Source of the DNA: Pyropia yezoensis
Taxonomy: Eukaryota > Rhodophyta > Bangiophyceae > Bangiales > Bangiaceae
DNA: 64,000 bases
Direction of reading: 5' to 3'
Assembly (NCBI GenBank): GCA_009829735.1
Contig: CM020618.1
Span: 29,798,894 to 29,862,893 of the forward strand
Shown here: one piece after another, positions 21,723-34,420 of the stretch
Numbering within the stretch: position 1 is the first letter of the stretch
How the letters are laid out: every line of letters starts with the position of its first letter
Notes under the pieces: generated by a model
What the model saw: only the letters and a program-made list of their open reading frames with translations
The model's database searches: none
Told to the model about the DNA's origin: nothing
Position numbers and translations under genes: made by a program

Positions 21723-23274
21723 GCGCCGGCGTCGGCGGTGGCGGCGGCGGTGGCGGTTCCGCCCGCCCCCCCGTCCCCCCCGCGTCTGTCACGCGCGATG
21801 CCATGATCGCGCGCTACGGCCTGCTCCCCGTTCCGGCAGCCGCGCTGACGGCGAGCCCCGCCCTCGCGCGCCTCCACGACGACGGTGCCGCGTGGTGCCG
21901 TTACGCCGCAGCCCGGTCAGCGGTGGCGGCAGCGGCCACCCTTGGCGGCGATCGCGACGCCCCCAACAAGGATACGAGCGACGACGACGACAATGACGAC
22001 TACGATGAAGATGGTACCCGCACGCTTGCCGCCGCTTCCCGCAAGCGCGTGGCGGCGGACCTGGAAGCTGCCGGCGTGGACGCGCCGACGCGCGACGCGC
22101 TCCTCCGTGGGATGGCCCAGCTGTGGACGGAGGCCGTGTCGGAGGATGGGCATGATCTCCGGTCCGCGTCGGTGGACACGGCGCTGTGGTCGCCGCTCGC
22201 GCTGCCGACGGGGGTGGGGCTGGCTGGGCGGTGGCACTACCGCGTCCGCTGGAGCTCCGTTGAGTACTATATGATCCTCAATGTGCAGTCGCTGCCGCCA
22301 CCGGCGCCGCCGGCTTGGGGGAGGTGGGGGGAGGACCGCGACGGCGGGGGCGGTGGGGGTCGGGGGGGTGAGGGGGGTGAGGGGTGTGGCACTGGTGGCG
22401 GCGGCCATGGCGGTGGGGCTGGCGCCAACAGCCGCGACGGGGTTTGGGCTTTGGCAACTACCGTCGGGGGCTGGCGCCCCCCTCACGGCCGTGGAAGCAG
22501 CTGTTGGATTCCGCGGTTGATGATGCGGCGTCGACGGGCTTGGGGAGAATCGCAGATGACTATCTGTCCCAGACGGTGGACACGTCGTCGGCGGCGGGAA
22601 TCAACCCGACGACCGTCCGGCTGCTGCGGACGTGGCTGTTTGGGTCGCCTGTGGCGTTCCCCGGCGTGGGCGACGGCCTCTCCAACTATGCGCTCACCTC
22701 CTTTGCGGTACAGGCGGGCCTCGGCGACGGCGTCCACAGCTCCTACCGCTACGCGGGGCCCATATGGACGTGCGACGAGTCGGTGATGGCGGCCATGCGG
22801 GACAACGGGGTGTGGGCGCGGGTGCTTGCCGAGGAGCACCTCCCCTCAGACGCTAGCCCCCACCGCCTCCGCCGGACGTGGGTGGATCATGCGGTGCGGG
22901 CGGCCACGTGCGCCCTGTCCACCCTTGACTTGTACTACCACCGCCGTGACCCAGAGGGGGAGAAGCGCGACTGGGGCTGCCGCGTCCTCGCCCGGATGCG
23001 GGCAGCGGACCGGAAGCGGGGGAGCGACGACGAAGTCGACGACGAAGACGACGACGAATCGGACGCGTCCTCTTCGAGCGACGGCGGCGACGGGGGCGGG
23101 GGCGACGGGGGGGGGCTGTCCTGCTATGAGGGTATTAACGCCGCAGACGTGTGGACGCTGGCGGCCGCCGAGGCCCTGCCGACGCGCGGCCAGCGGGGGG
23201 GGCTTGCCTCCCTCCCGCCGGCCCTGCTGCACACCCTCGTGCGTCGTGGTATCCGCGGCGGGCGGGACGAGTGA
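21632..23274 (+). CDS. Uncharacterised acidic/Gly-rich protein with a probable intron
   Basis: The ATG at 21632 follows a polypyrimidine-AG stretch. After a Gly-rich start come helical segments: VTRDAMIARYGLLPVPAAA, then DLEAAGVDAPTRDALLRGMA and a stretch ending WHYRVRWSSVEYYMILN. Between about 22290 and 22500 the frame changes in a G-rich stretch; an acceptor at GGAAGCAG (ending 22500) would restore the downstream frame. That second half is well structured (LLDSAVDDAASTGLGRIADD, NPTTVRLLRTWLFGSPVAFP, GPIWTCDESVMAAMRDNG) with an Asp-rich low-complexity insert. It ends in TGA at 23272. No known family was recognised. The single coding sense through both halves supports a real gene. Confidence 0.5.
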
Positions 23275-24225
23275 GCGGCGGTGGGGGAGGGGGGGGCGAG
23301 GGCGTCCGGCGCGAGGGACGGTGGGTGGCGGCGTGTTCTTCTTGGTTGCCACAGCCGCGTCGTATGCGCGAGGTGGAGACAGCCTGCTGCATAACTGAAG
23401 AGTATTAGCTTTTTTTTTTCCTTGATATCGCATCCTGTAGAGCTAACCCCCCCCCCCCCCATGGCAAGCGTCGCACACCGCTGGCAGGCTCGGCTCACCA
23501 CAATTCCCCCGGCACGCAGCCGCCCTGCCACGCCCGCGCAACGGCACGACGCGGCGACGGCAGACCAGGCGCCCACGGCGGTCGGTGCCAGTGGCGAGAG
23601 CGTGTCGGGGAGGGGGTACCTGGCCCAGAGTGGAGGCCGCGGTACGGTGGCCCCCAGGCAACGTCGCCCACTTGCCCATTGTCGACTGCCGCTGTGAAGC
23701 CAAAGGGGAGCAGGGGCGCCGCGTCCCTCCCGCGTGGAAGCGGACAGGTTGAAGCGTGTGGGGGTGTGGCTACGATCTGTGGGTCCTCGCGGCGGATCCG
23801 GAAAAGAAACTAAGAGACAAAAACGGAGCGGGGCTGGCTGACCTTCGATGACCGGACTCCTGCTGACGCGAAACGTGGCATGTCTATACATAACCGGAAT
23901 TTCACTAGAGTTCGTGGCTCATCTATGTATTGGTTAATTCCTGCAGGAGGCTGTCGACAGAGCGGGGGGGAAATTGTGGTCGCCGACTGGGGTGACTGTT
24001 GCCTCCCGCCTCCCTCTCTCCCGCCGCTCCCTCCCCCCAGCCGTCGCTCCCCCACCCCTTCCATTAACGGACGTTGGGGCGGCGGTAGGGGGCCGGCGCA
24101 CGGCAGCGGCGCGCTCTCGGCCTACCTTCTCAGCAATCATCCCCCCCTTGCCTCTCTCCAACGCTTTTTGTGACACCCCCCCCTTTTATTCCCCCTGGGC
24201 TCCCTTCCCTCCCGCCTCTGCCATT
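23275..24225. other. Intergenic region with homopolymers
   Basis: Contains a T-run near 23408 and a C-run near 23447-23460. A mixed pyrimidine-rich stretch follows before the zinc-finger gene start at 24226. No gene supported. Confidence 0.5.
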
Positions 24226-27200
24226 ATGACGCGCCCCGGCGCGGCGGGCGACGGCGCCTCCTCGTCTGGCGGCGGCGGCGGCGGTGGCGGCACTGCGTCG
24301 GGTGGGGTGTCCAAAGGCCCCTACCAACTGGGCGGCGGCTGGGGTGGCGGCGGCGGCGGTGGCGGCGGGCCTGGCGGCGGAGGCGGCGGCGGCGGCGGCG
24401 GCAACCGCCGCAAGGTGCCCGCCACGCACGCGTGCACCTACCCGGGGTGCTTCAAGACGTTTACACGGGGCTCCAACCTCCGGGCGCACGCGCGCATTCA
24501 CACGGGCGATGAGCCTTACGAGTGCAAGGAGCCAGGGTGCAGTACGTGCTTGCTTTTTGGGGGGGGGGGGGGCGACCGCTTGCGTACGGTCCTCGTTTTT
24601 CCCGCCTTGCGGGTGCGTGTACTGAGGGGGCGAGAAGGCGCGCGCGCGGCATGCTGTTGTGGTGGGCGCGGTGGCGACGAGGGGGTTGGTGGTCTGGAGA
24701 GGGGTTGGCGGCAGCGGGTGGTCACATCCCGACTGCCACCCACATCTCTTCCCCTGGGGGCCGTCTGCCACCCGCCCCTGTGCCCGGGACCGCCCCACTG
24801 ACCACTTCACACGAATGCATTGGCCGTCTGCTTTTTTTTTCGTCGCGACCCCGCGTCGCCCTCTGGATCCTCCCCTCTCTTGGCTACCCCCCGGCTTCCT
24901 GCCTCCTTGTCTTGTCCACCCTCCATCCCCCCCTAACCCCACCGCCCCCCTTCCCCAGACAAGCGCTTCAAGTGGAAGTCGTGCATGTCTTCCCACCAGC
25001 GCACCCACCTGCGGCGGCAAGCCGAGGCGTGGGCGGCGCCCCCCCGGCTGGGCGCGTCGGGGTGGATGGTTTTTGGCCGGCCATCGGCAATGGACACCAA
25101 CTATGGGGCGGCGTCGGCAGGCGCGCTAGCGCGGCAACAGCAGCAACAACTGCAGCAGCTACAGTCCCCCTTTTCTCGGCGGCCACCGTTTGGGGCGCCC
25201 GTCGGGCTCGGAGATGGCGGTGGCGGCATCGGCCCGGCCGCCGCCGCTGCTGCTGCCGCCGCCGCCGCCTTCGGTCCAGCCGCCGGTGGTGGCGTCGGTC
25301 CCGGCGGGCCTGTTCGGGGCGGTGTCGGTGGGGTGCTGCCGCCGCACCCGTCACCGCCACCGCCACCGCCACCTCCGCTGCAGCGACGGGCGCCCACCCC
25401 GCCACGCGCACCCGAGGCGGCCTTTGGGGCGCTTGGCGGGGTGCCGACGTGGTCGGCTCCTCCGCCGCGGGTGGGCGGGGCCGCAGACCTGGTGGGCGGC
25501 GGCCACGTACCCTTCCCGCACACGGATGTCAAGCCGCTCGGGCCGCCGCCGATGCCCTTTGGCGGTGATACGGGCGGGGCAGTTGCCACGTCTGGCAGCG
25601 GGGGCATTCCCTTTGGCGGCCATGGCCCTGGCCCGGCAGCGCCTCCCATTCCGGCAGCGGCCATGCGCTCGCCCATGCCGCCACCATCGCCGCCGTCGCC
25701 ACGGCGGTGTCGCCGGCCGGTGGAGGAGCCCCGCCGCGGACGGCTCGTCCACGGACTGCCCGTGCGGCCACCTGTGCGGGCGCCGGCAACGTCCTTTTTT
25801 GGCGACGTAGACACGGCCGCCCGCCACTCGCGAGCCACGGAGGACGCACGGTTGGAGGCGGCGGTTCTATCCTCGGCAGCATCTGCGGCAGGCGGTGGCG
25901 TCGACGGCCTTGGTGTCTTCGATGAGAGGGGCGGTGCTGGTGGGAGACGAGGTCCTGCAGCGATCGATACTACCACTGGCCGCAGCCGCCTGACTTCGAT
26001 GGATGGCGCAGCCTGTGGGGGCTTGACGCTCCCGCCCACGGACCTGCTGTCGTCTGCATCGTCTGTAGCGTTGGCTGAGTCGCTCAAGCTGGGCGGCGCC
26101 GGCAGTGAGTTGTCTGCCAAGGACCTGTTGGCGCAGTTCAACGCAGGCACCCTGTCTTCCTTGATAGCGGATGCCGATGCCGCTTTGCTAACGTCGCTCA
26201 ACCAACCCACTGGGAAGGATGACGATGATGAGGACGAAGACGAGGGAGGAGACGCCCTCATGGCCCCGCCGGCGGCGCTGTCGTCGTTTGGGTTTGGCGG
26301 CTTTGGCGGCCTGGGTGGCCTGGACGCGTCCCCGTTTGGGCCGGGCGGCTTCTCGCCCCTGCCGCCCGTCGGCCCCGCAGAGGCAGACGCGGCTGTCATG
26401 GCGGCCACGGCAGGCGGGGGTGCGGGTCTGCCGCTGCCGGGCGGTGTGTACCTCCCGCAGATGCCTCGTGCCGGTGAGGCGCCGGTTCCGTCCCCTACGC
26501 TTCCGGTACTCGCTGCAGGTGGCGTCGCACCGGCCGGTTTTGCTCGCGACGTGGAGGCCGGTGTCGTTGGCGTTGGCGGCGCCGCCGACGACGACGTACA
26601 CGGCCTTGTCACTCTATTTCCCAAGTCCGCCCCCTCCGCCGGGGCCTCTGCTGGGCGGGGTGGCGCCACTGCGGCCGAGAGGGGACCTGGCAGTGTCGGG
26701 GCTGTTGGCTCTGTAGGCTCCCTTCTGGGGGGCACCCCCGCCTCGGCCGCCGCGCTTGCCACGGGTGGCGCCGGCTGGGCGGGCCCGGACAGCAGCTTTT
26801 TTGACAGCCTCTCCGTGCGACGATCGCACTCCCGCATTGATGCGGGCGGCTACAGCAGCCGCTCCCGCTCCACGACGCTGGACTCGTGGGCGAGCGGCAG
26901 CGGCCCTCGGGGAGGTGGCATCGGCTCCACGCCGCTGGTCGGCTCGGCGGCTGTGTCGCTGTCGCTGCTGCCGCCTGGGGAGCTGGACGCGGGTACCCTC
27001 CTTCGCCGTTCGGCGGCCGAGGTGGGGCTGCCCGGGGGGGGGCTGTCCATTGGCGGTCCCGGCGGCGGGGGCGCGTCGGTGGGGGAGTTCCTACCCCCAC
27101 TGGGCGCGTCGGCCAGCCGCGGCGGCGCGCTGGGCGGCGGCCCCCCGTCGGGGCTTCTGCTTCCCCAGTCGCCCGGCGCGCCGCCGCCGGCCGCGTCGGG

Positions 27201-27432
27201 CGGCGTGGGCGCCCCGTTGGGGGGGGGCGGGGCGGCCGCCGGGGGGGGTCTGGGCGTCGCCGCCAGCCGCGGCGGCCGGCCCGGCGCGGGGGGCGGGGCG
27301 TCGGTCGAGGCGCCCGCGGGGTGGCCGACGTGGCCCGACCCGTCGCTGACCGACAGCTATGACGGGACCGCGACGCGGCCTGGGGCGGGACTGGGGATTA
27401 ACTGGGAGCCCCCGGACACGATGCTGCTGTGA
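24226..27432 (+). CDS. C2H2 zinc-finger protein, two exons
   Basis: Exon 1 runs 24226-24541 and exon 2 24959-27432. The intron (GTACGT...CCCCAG, 24542-24958) splits the codon just after the second Cys of finger 2. The spliced frame gives 929 residues. A Gly-rich N-terminus precedes two tandem fingers, each C-x4-C-x12-H-x3-H, at residues 70-92 and 100-122, joined by a TGDEPYE linker. The CTYPGC and CKEPGC spacing resembles TFIIIA/YY1/Zap1-type fingers. The remaining ~800 residues are Gly/Ala/Pro/Ser-rich low complexity with one acidic run (DDDDEDEDE). It is probably a sequence-specific nuclear DNA-binding regulator; target and partners are unknown. The next gene (27882-29210) is on the opposite strand and convergent. 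Confidence 0.8.
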
Positions 27433-27881
27433 AGCGGTGCCCGCAGGGCGGGTGCTGGGGTGGGTGTCCCGTGGACGTGGGAGGGGTGTTGCGGGGCTGA
27501 CGGCGCGAGCGACGTAGCATTTCTATATCTATTTTTGCTGAGCAAGACAGGGCTGCTGCGCCGGATTCGCTCGGACCCCCCGCTCAGCCTCCGTGGCACT
27601 GTGGGCGTGGCACCCCGTCCCCGCGCCCGCACCCGTCCCTCTTTGTGAACGCCGTCCGCACCCACCAGGGCGTGGCACGCACAAATGGGAGGGGTGGAGG
27701 GGTGGATGGGGGGGAACAGCAGGAAACAAGGCAAACGTGAAGAGAGATACGCAGCACCAAGACACAAGACAGACGAGGTTGGAAAAACTACCGCACCCTC
27801 GGACAATAAAGCAGAACTGTGGGCAGCCCCACGCGCGCCACACGCGATCAGCCCCCCCGCTCCCCCCCCTCCCGCCCTCCC
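27433..27881. other. Intergenic region between convergent genes
   Basis: The 3' ends of the zinc-finger gene (TGA 27430) and the DnaJ-type gene (stop at 27882) face each other across about 450 bp. Nothing further is recognisable. Confidence 0.6.
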
Positions 27882-29210
27882 TCAGTACGTGATCTGCCGG
27901 CCGCTCCCACCACAGCGGCTGCACGCCAGCCGCCCCGACGCGTTGCACAGCGCGCACGTCCCCCCCCGGGCCGACGCCCCCCCACACCGGTGGCACGCCT
28001 TTGTGCCCCCCCCCCCACACAGGCGGCAGCTGTCGGTGCTGCCGCCGCCGGTGCCCCCACCCCCCCCCCCGACGGCGTCGTCCGCGTCGGCCGACACGAG
28101 CGTCTGCCCCCCAAAGGAGGCGGCCTTGCGCATCAGGGCGGCCCACTCAGACTCGAGCGCCCCCGCCGCGCCCAGCTGCTCGTACGCCGCCCAGACGCCC
28201 TCCAGGTCGAGGGACTCGACGTCCGTGATGTTTCGCCGCGGCCGCGGGGGCGCCGCGCCGCCCGCCACCCCCCCGGGGGAGACCAGGTCCCGCCACGACG
28301 CGGACGCGTCCGCGTAGGCGGGCCGCGGGTGGCGGGACAGCTCGGCGAGGCCCCCCGACGGGGACGCGCGGTAGACAATGTAGGAGAGGGCGTCGGCGTC
28401 GTCGGCGGGGGTGCCGCCGGGGGGAGCCCCCGCGCGGGCCGCCCGCACCGCCCCCCGGGCGGCGGCGAGGCACGCGTCGTGGCGGTCAAAGCGGAGGACG
28501 TGCTCCCCGGCGGTCAGCCGCTCCACCGCGCCCGTCGACAGCTCCAGCGTCAGCGGCGCGCCAACCACCAGGCGCAGCAGGAAGAGGGTGCCGGTGGGGG
28601 GGGCTGCGCCGCCGCCGCCGCCGCCGCCGCCACCTCCGCCCACAAGGTCAGAGGGGAAGAGCGGCCGCGGGGGGCGCAGGGCGGGGCCAACGTCGAGGTA
28701 GCTAAACCCGAAAATGGCCGCCACCGACACGGCCGCCGCGAGCGCCACCCACCCAGGACCCGACGCGGCAAAGGACACCATGTCCAGGGCGGGCGCGTCG
28801 GGGCCGTTGGCCGCCGCCGCCACCGCCGCCGCCGTCGCGGCCGCGCTCTCCGCCACCGTCCGTGCGGCAGCGGGGGCGGGCGGCGGCAACACTGCTGGGA
28901 GGGCGAGGCCGGCCGCCGCTGCCGCCGCCGCCGCCGCCGCCACCGCTGACAGTGCTGCAGGGGCGGGGCCACGGAGCGGTCGGTGGGGGGGGGGGGGGGC
29001 CGTCATGGCCGGCGTGGCCGCCCCGGGGGGGGCGGCGGCGGGGGCGGAGCGGGGGTTTGGGGGGGCAGACCGCCGCCACCGCTGCCGTACGGTGGCGGCG
29101 GCGGCGGGGCTCCCCGCCAGGATGGCCGGCCGCCGCAGGGGGGTGGGAGCCACAAAGGCGGGCGCGAGCGTCGTCATTGGTCGCGCAGTGGGCCGCGACC
29201 CAGCCGACAT
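27882..29210 (-). CDS. Membrane-anchored protein with C-terminal DnaJ-type cysteine-rich domain, probably plastid-targeted
   Basis: ATG at 29210 (MSAGSRPTARPM), 442 residues. The first ~70 residues are rich in Ala, Arg, Pro and Ser and poor in acids, like a plastid transit peptide. A hydrophobic helix (GWVALAAAVSVAAIFGFSYL) is a likely transmembrane anchor. The middle contains LFLLRLVVGAPLTLELSTGA and DALSYIVYRASPSGG. The last ~48 residues hold four CxxC pairs (CRLCGGGG, CHRCGG, CALCNASG, CSRCGGSG), like the zinc domains of DnaJ, BSD2 and ORANGE-type plastid chaperones. No J domain is present. A role in protein folding or assembly at a plastid membrane is inferred from the domain only. The frame is intronless. 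Confidence 0.65.
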   Translation of the reverse strand: MSAGSRPTARPMTTLAPAFVAPTPLRRPAILAGSPAAAATVRQRWRRSAPPNPRSAPAAAPPGAATPAMTAPPPPHRPLRGPAPAALSAVAAAAAAAAAAGLALPAVLPPPAPAAARTVAESAAATAAAVAAAANGPDAPALDMVSFAASGPGWVALAAAVSVAAIFGFSYLDVGPALRPPRPLFPSDLVGGGGGGGGGGGAAPPTGTLFLLRLVVGAPLTLELSTGAVERLTAGEHVLRFDRHDACLAAARGAVRAARAGAPPGGTPADDADALSYIVYRASPSGGLAELSRHPRPAYADASASWRDLVSPGGVAGGAAPPRPRRNITDVESLDLEGVWAAYEQLGAAGALESEWAALMRKAASFGGQTLVSADADDAVGGGGGGTGGGSTDSCRLCGGGGTKACHRCGGASARGGTCALCNASGRLACSRCGGSGRQITY

Positions 29211-31514
29211 GATGGCCGTCTGCAGGGGGGGCACAGGGTGCCGCGCGGGACACACGCGGTGTGCTCGGGCGAGCGCGACGATGACGGTGGGGCGCGATTG
29301 AGGGAGGAGGGGGGGGTGGGGAAGGCCGGGGGGGTGGGCCCGACCACGGCGATAAGCAGTCCACAAAGAGTGCGGTCGGGACGGGGCAGGGGAGGGCGGG
29401 GGAAGGCGACCAGTGTGAAGAGTAGGAGGAGGGAGGGTGGGGGCAGGGAGGGCGGGGTCAGGACAGGACACCTTGCGCGCCCGTCTCAGCCTGGCGCGGG
29501 TCTTGTAGGTCGTCGCCCGGACCGACAACGGATATACGAGCAGGGCACCCCCCCCCCTCACCTTGGTCTTGCCCCAGCAGCCAGCCGCAGGAGTGGGACT
29601 GGCCAACAGGCGCGGCGTGGAAGCTCCTCACCCCCCCGGAAGAGAGGCGGATGGCAGCTAAATGGGGTATCTGGGGGGGGGTTGGGGGGGGAGTGTCCCC
29701 ACGCCCTCGGGCGGCAGTGGGCCACCTTCTCGGAGGGGGGGGCGGGCAATCGGCGGGTCAATCTTTGCCGGCGTCTGGCGGCAGGCAGGCGTGCGGGCGG
29801 CGGGCGGGACGAGGAAGCGGTGGGGGGGGGGGGGGGCACGCCTAGTTAAGAGGGCGTTTTTTGTGCAGCCTGGGTTTCACAGGCTCCCTCGTCTCCTCAT
29901 TGGCCGACGAAGATCAATTCGATCGCTCTGAGAGGCAATTCTGTCACCGCATTGGCTCAAGAGCGAGATGTCAGGTCTTTTTCTTCTTTTGGGCCACGGA
30001 AGTTGAAGAATGTATACGTGTTCACCTGCACCCGTTGTCGCGGCCGTGTGGGGCAGGTGAGAATAGAAAAGATTAGAAAAGAATGCACAGTGAAGAGTCA
30101 ACCGTTCCTCGAAGAACGGGTGCCGGAACGAAACACCACACCTTGGTGAAGTGCCACCCACCCCACCTCATCCCTTCGCACAGAGCCCAAAGGCCACCAC
30201 CCTCGCCCGGCGCACCCCCCAAAGGCTCACTACCCGCCACACCCGGGGTTGGCGAGGTCAAACAGGGGTGGACCCGGCGCAGGGGGCGTCTTTTCACGTC
30301 TCGGGGAAGGTGCAGTCCCCCCATGACTGTGACTTTACCACCTGTGGCGGATATACTGTCCTCTGCATCTCGGAGGCTTTTCGACCCTCATAGTACACCT
30401 GCAGACGCTTCCCCGGGGCATCTCAGAGATGTCTGAGAATGCCCGGGGTAACAGCGACAGGAATGGAGTTGATGGGGGAAGGGCTGTCACCTTCAGACTC
30501 CGGCGGGGGGGGGGTTGAAGGGGGAGGCGTCAAGGCGACGGGAGGGGGGAGGGGTGGAAATGTCGTGCAAGGGGTTGGGTAGATTCACTCGCGGGGACAC
30601 ACTCATGCGCAAGATCCGGGTGGCCGCGTCACCGGGGCTGCGCCCGACCGTCCCTCACGGCCTCTGTGGCGTGGGGTGAAAATTAGGGTCATGAAAAACC
30701 CCCAATTTTCTTTCTCAGCCACTCACAGGGCTGCACGTTTCTTTGAAAAGGCTAGTGTAAAGAAACCCAGGCTGCACACCTTAACTAGACGTGGGGGGCG
30801 CTGGGGGGGAAAGGGCGGCGGGCGGCGGATTCGACTGGCCGCCCGCTGCAAGGGCGTGCAGCGCGCGTGCGGCTCGCGGGGCCACTGCGGCGCGTGGAAC
30901 GCTTGGAGTGGGCGAGAGATCTGGAGAAAAAAATATCGGGGCTCGGTGGGGAGGGACAGAAATCGGTACGTATGTTCGTTGGAACCTTTTTTTTAGTGGA
31001 AAAAATGTGCGTGCTTTCCCACACACGGACATGCAACTTTCTCGGACAGACCTGTACACGCGCTCGTTGCAGTATCGTACGTAGGGAATTCTCAAAAGGA
31101 TGAGCGACGTGGCGAGAAGACCCACGTCCATCCCAACGTATAGAGCCGCGGCAGCTGCCTGCACTGGGGCGTCGCCTTCGTATGTTTGTACTTATGTAGA
31201 TGCGCACGCACTGGATGCTACGGTGATCCCGCCCGTGTGGCCCACCTCGCCGTGACGCCCACCCGCCGTGCCGCCGCGCCGGTCGCCGCCAAGGTGGGGT
31301 GCGCCGCCGCGGCCGCCGCGTGCGGCTCCGTGCGCCCGACCGGGGCCGTTTGCTTTTCTGGCTGTTCCTTTTTTCTTCTTGGTGGGGGCGCTGCGGCGCC
31401 TCTGGTGTCCCCGCCCCTCCCCGTAAAACCCGCAGTCCCCCCCCCCCCCCCCACCACCCTCCCCCCCCCCCCCCCCGCGCCCCCCCCTTGCCTCCCCCCC
31501 TCCTCTTGCGCGCG
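29211..31514. other. Long intergenic region upstream of the E(z)-like gene
   Basis: About 2.3 kb without a supported gene. G-runs lie near 29822-29835 and long C-runs at about 31438-31485, immediately upstream of the SET-gene start codon. Short frames in the interval have no coding character. Promoters for the divergent genes at 29210 (minus) and 31515 (plus) should lie here. Confidence 0.5.
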
Positions 31515-32497
31515 ATGGGGCGGCCGGTGGGGGCCCCCCCCCGCCCGCCCCCCGCGCCCCTAGAGTCGGGGGGGGGTGGGGGGGTGGACCCCACCTGGGC
31601 CGCCGCCGCCCGCCTCTGCCTCTGGGACGCGGCGCTGCGGCGGCGGGCGGCGGCGGCGGCGGCGGTGGCGGCGGCACGGCGGCTGGGCCGCAGCGGCGGC
31701 CGCAGCGGCGGCGGCGGCAGCGGCGGCGACGGCGGCGGCGGCGGCGGCGGCAGCGGCAGCGGCAACGTCCGCAGCAGCAGCGGCAGCAGCGGCCGGACGG
31801 GCAGCTTGGCGCCGCTCCCCCCCGGCGGCGGCGGGGCGCCGCTGCTGCCGCCGCGGTTCCCCCCCCCCGGGACCCCCCCCCCCGCGGTGCGGCGGCTCCG
31901 CGTCGGCGCCCCGCGGTCGGTGCTGCCAGCGGTGGCGGCGCTGCCGCGGGGCAACGCGTGGGTGGGCCTCAACGCCAACTACCGGCCGTTTGCGCCCCAG
32001 CGCGGGGGCGGCGGCGGCACGCCCGCCCCGGGGGGGGCCCCGGGCGCGGTGGCCGCCCCCTGCGCGGCGCCCCGACCCGCAGACGACAGCGACGGCAGCG
32101 GCGACGAGGAGGAGGAGGATGACGGCGACGACGACGACGACGACGACGGGGAGTCGGGGAGGTGCGACGACCGCGCCGCCGCCCGGCGGCGGGGGGCGCT
32201 GCCGCCCCCCGCCGGCCGCTCTGCCACAGGCGGGCCGTCTGTGGCGGCGGCCGCGGCCGCCGCTGGGGATGCGGCGCTGGCCGCCGACGCGACGGCGTGG
32301 GCGGCCCTGACCGCCCGCGGCGGCGGCGGGGAGGTGCGCGCCCGCCGCCTCGGCCGCACCTACCGCGACGGCCACGCGGGGGCGGCCGCGGTGGTGGCGG
32401 CGGCGGTCGCCACCGCCGCCGCCCGCTACGCCGCGGCAGGCCGGTACAACGGCGGCGCCGCCGGCGGCGCTGGGGTGGACGGCGCCACGGCGGTGGC

Positions 32498-32530
<33 letters not shown>

Positions 32531-34370
32531 ACGGACCCGGCGGGAGCTGCTTGCCACCGCCGTCGAGGCAGTGCTGCGGCTGGCCCCCCCGTGCGGGGGG
32601 CGCCGGGCAGTGGCGCAGGCGGTCCGGGTGGCCGCGGCGGGGCGGTCGGCGGTGGCGGCCGCGCGGCTGCGGGCGGTCCGGGCGGCGGAGCTGGCGGCCG
32701 TCGAGGCGGCGGCCGCGGAGACGGCGGCGGCAGGGGATGGGGGGAGCACCACCGTGCGGACGCCGCGGGGGGGTTGGCGCGGGCGCGGGGGGGGCGGCAG
32801 CGGCGGCGGGCTGCCGCCGCCGTCGGGCGACACTGTCGCTCTCCCGTCGGGGGTGGGCGCCGCACGGGGTCTGGGCCTAGCCGCCGACGCTGCCGCGGCG
32901 GTCGCGGCGGAGCGACTGCGGCCGCCGCTGCCGCCGCCGCGGTCGCCGCCGCCGCCGCCGGGCGCGGGGCGGGCGGCGGCGGCGGCGTCGACGGCGGCGC
33001 CGCGGGTGGCCGAGGAGGTGGCCAACACGAGCGTCGCGGCGCTCCTCTGCCGCCGCTGCTGGCAGTTTGACTGCCTTGACCACCCGCACCGCAACGCGAC
33101 GCCGCCGGCGGGGGGGGCGCCCGACCCGTCCCGGCCCCCGCCACGGGTGGCGGGGGAGTGCACCTGTGGGGGGGGGGGCGGGGGGGGCGCGCCCGCGCTT
33201 CCCGCGCCGGCCGCCGAGGCCGCCGCCCCCGCCATGGCGGCCGTGTCGGCGGTCCCCCCCGCCGCCACGGCTGCTGGCGCCGGCGGCTTGGACGCACTGG
33301 TGGACGTGTTGGCGGGGGGGCCCGCCAAGCGGCCCCGCCTCGGCGCGTCGTCCCCCTCCTCTGGCGGGAATGCGGCGGCGGCAACGGCGGCGGCGGCGGC
33401 TGCAGCTGACGCGGCGGTGCGCCTCTTTTACGACGACGTGGCGGGCGACGCGTGCGCGCTGGCCACCCTCCTCTCCCTCCGGCCGGGCCCGCCCGTGTCG
33501 TGCGCCGCCGTGCGGGCGACGGTGGCCCGGCTGGGCCTCCGCCCCCCCCCGCCGCCCCCCACCGCGGCCGACGTGGCGCCCGCGGGCGGCGGCGGCGGCG
33601 CCTCCCCCACGGTGGTGGCTGCCGCGGCGGCGCTGCCCCCCCCCACCCCGCCCCGCCCGCCCAGCCGGGGGGCCCCCGTCCGCCGCCGCGGCCGCGGCGG
33701 TGCCGCCGGCACGGCGCAGCGGCGGCGGCCGGCGGGCGGGCCAACGCCCGCGCTCGCCGCCGCCGCCGCGGCGGCCGGCCGCACCCCCGCGCGCGTCGCG
33801 TTTGAGCCGTGCGACCACCTGGGGCCGTGCGCGTCGGCGGCGGCGTGCGCGTGCGTCGCGGCGGGCACCCGCTGCGAGCGCAGCTGCGGGTGCAACACGC
33901 TGCGGGGGGTCGACGCCGGCGCCGCGGCGGCCGCCGCCGCCAGTTGCGCCCCCGCCGGGGCCCACGCTGCGGCGGCTGGCCTCTCTGCTGCCGCCGCCGC
34001 TGCTGCCGCCGGCGCCGCCCCCCCGCGGCCGGCGGGGCTGTGCCCCAACCGGCACCCCGGCTGCTCGTGCGGGCGGGGCAACCCCGCGTGTACCACCGCC
34101 GCGTGCGCGTGCCGGCTCGCCGAGCGGGAGTGTGACCCGGACCTGTGTGGGCCGTGTGGGGCGGGCGTGCACCCGGTGGCGCTCGCCGCCGTTGCCGCCG
34201 CGGCGGCCGCGTCCAAGGGCGGCGGGTGCGCGGCGGCGGCCAAGCTCCCCCGCGGCCTCTGCATCCGTGACCGCTCCCGGGGGGTGGGGCGCGTGGCTCG
34301 GGGAGGGTGGGGGGGGGGGGGGCGCTCCCGCGGCCGCGGGGGTGGCCGCGGCGCTAGTGCCGCCGGTGGC

Positions 34371-34420
<50 letters not shown>

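Noticed and set aside
25101-26837. Long minus-strand frame opposite the C2H2 gene
   Set aside because: Low-complexity Pro/Ser/Arg shadow of the real gene, without domains.
28001-29301. Plus-strand ORFs opposite the DnaJ-type gene
   Set aside because: Mirror frames of a GC-rich gene; the minus strand has the cysteine domain and membrane helix.
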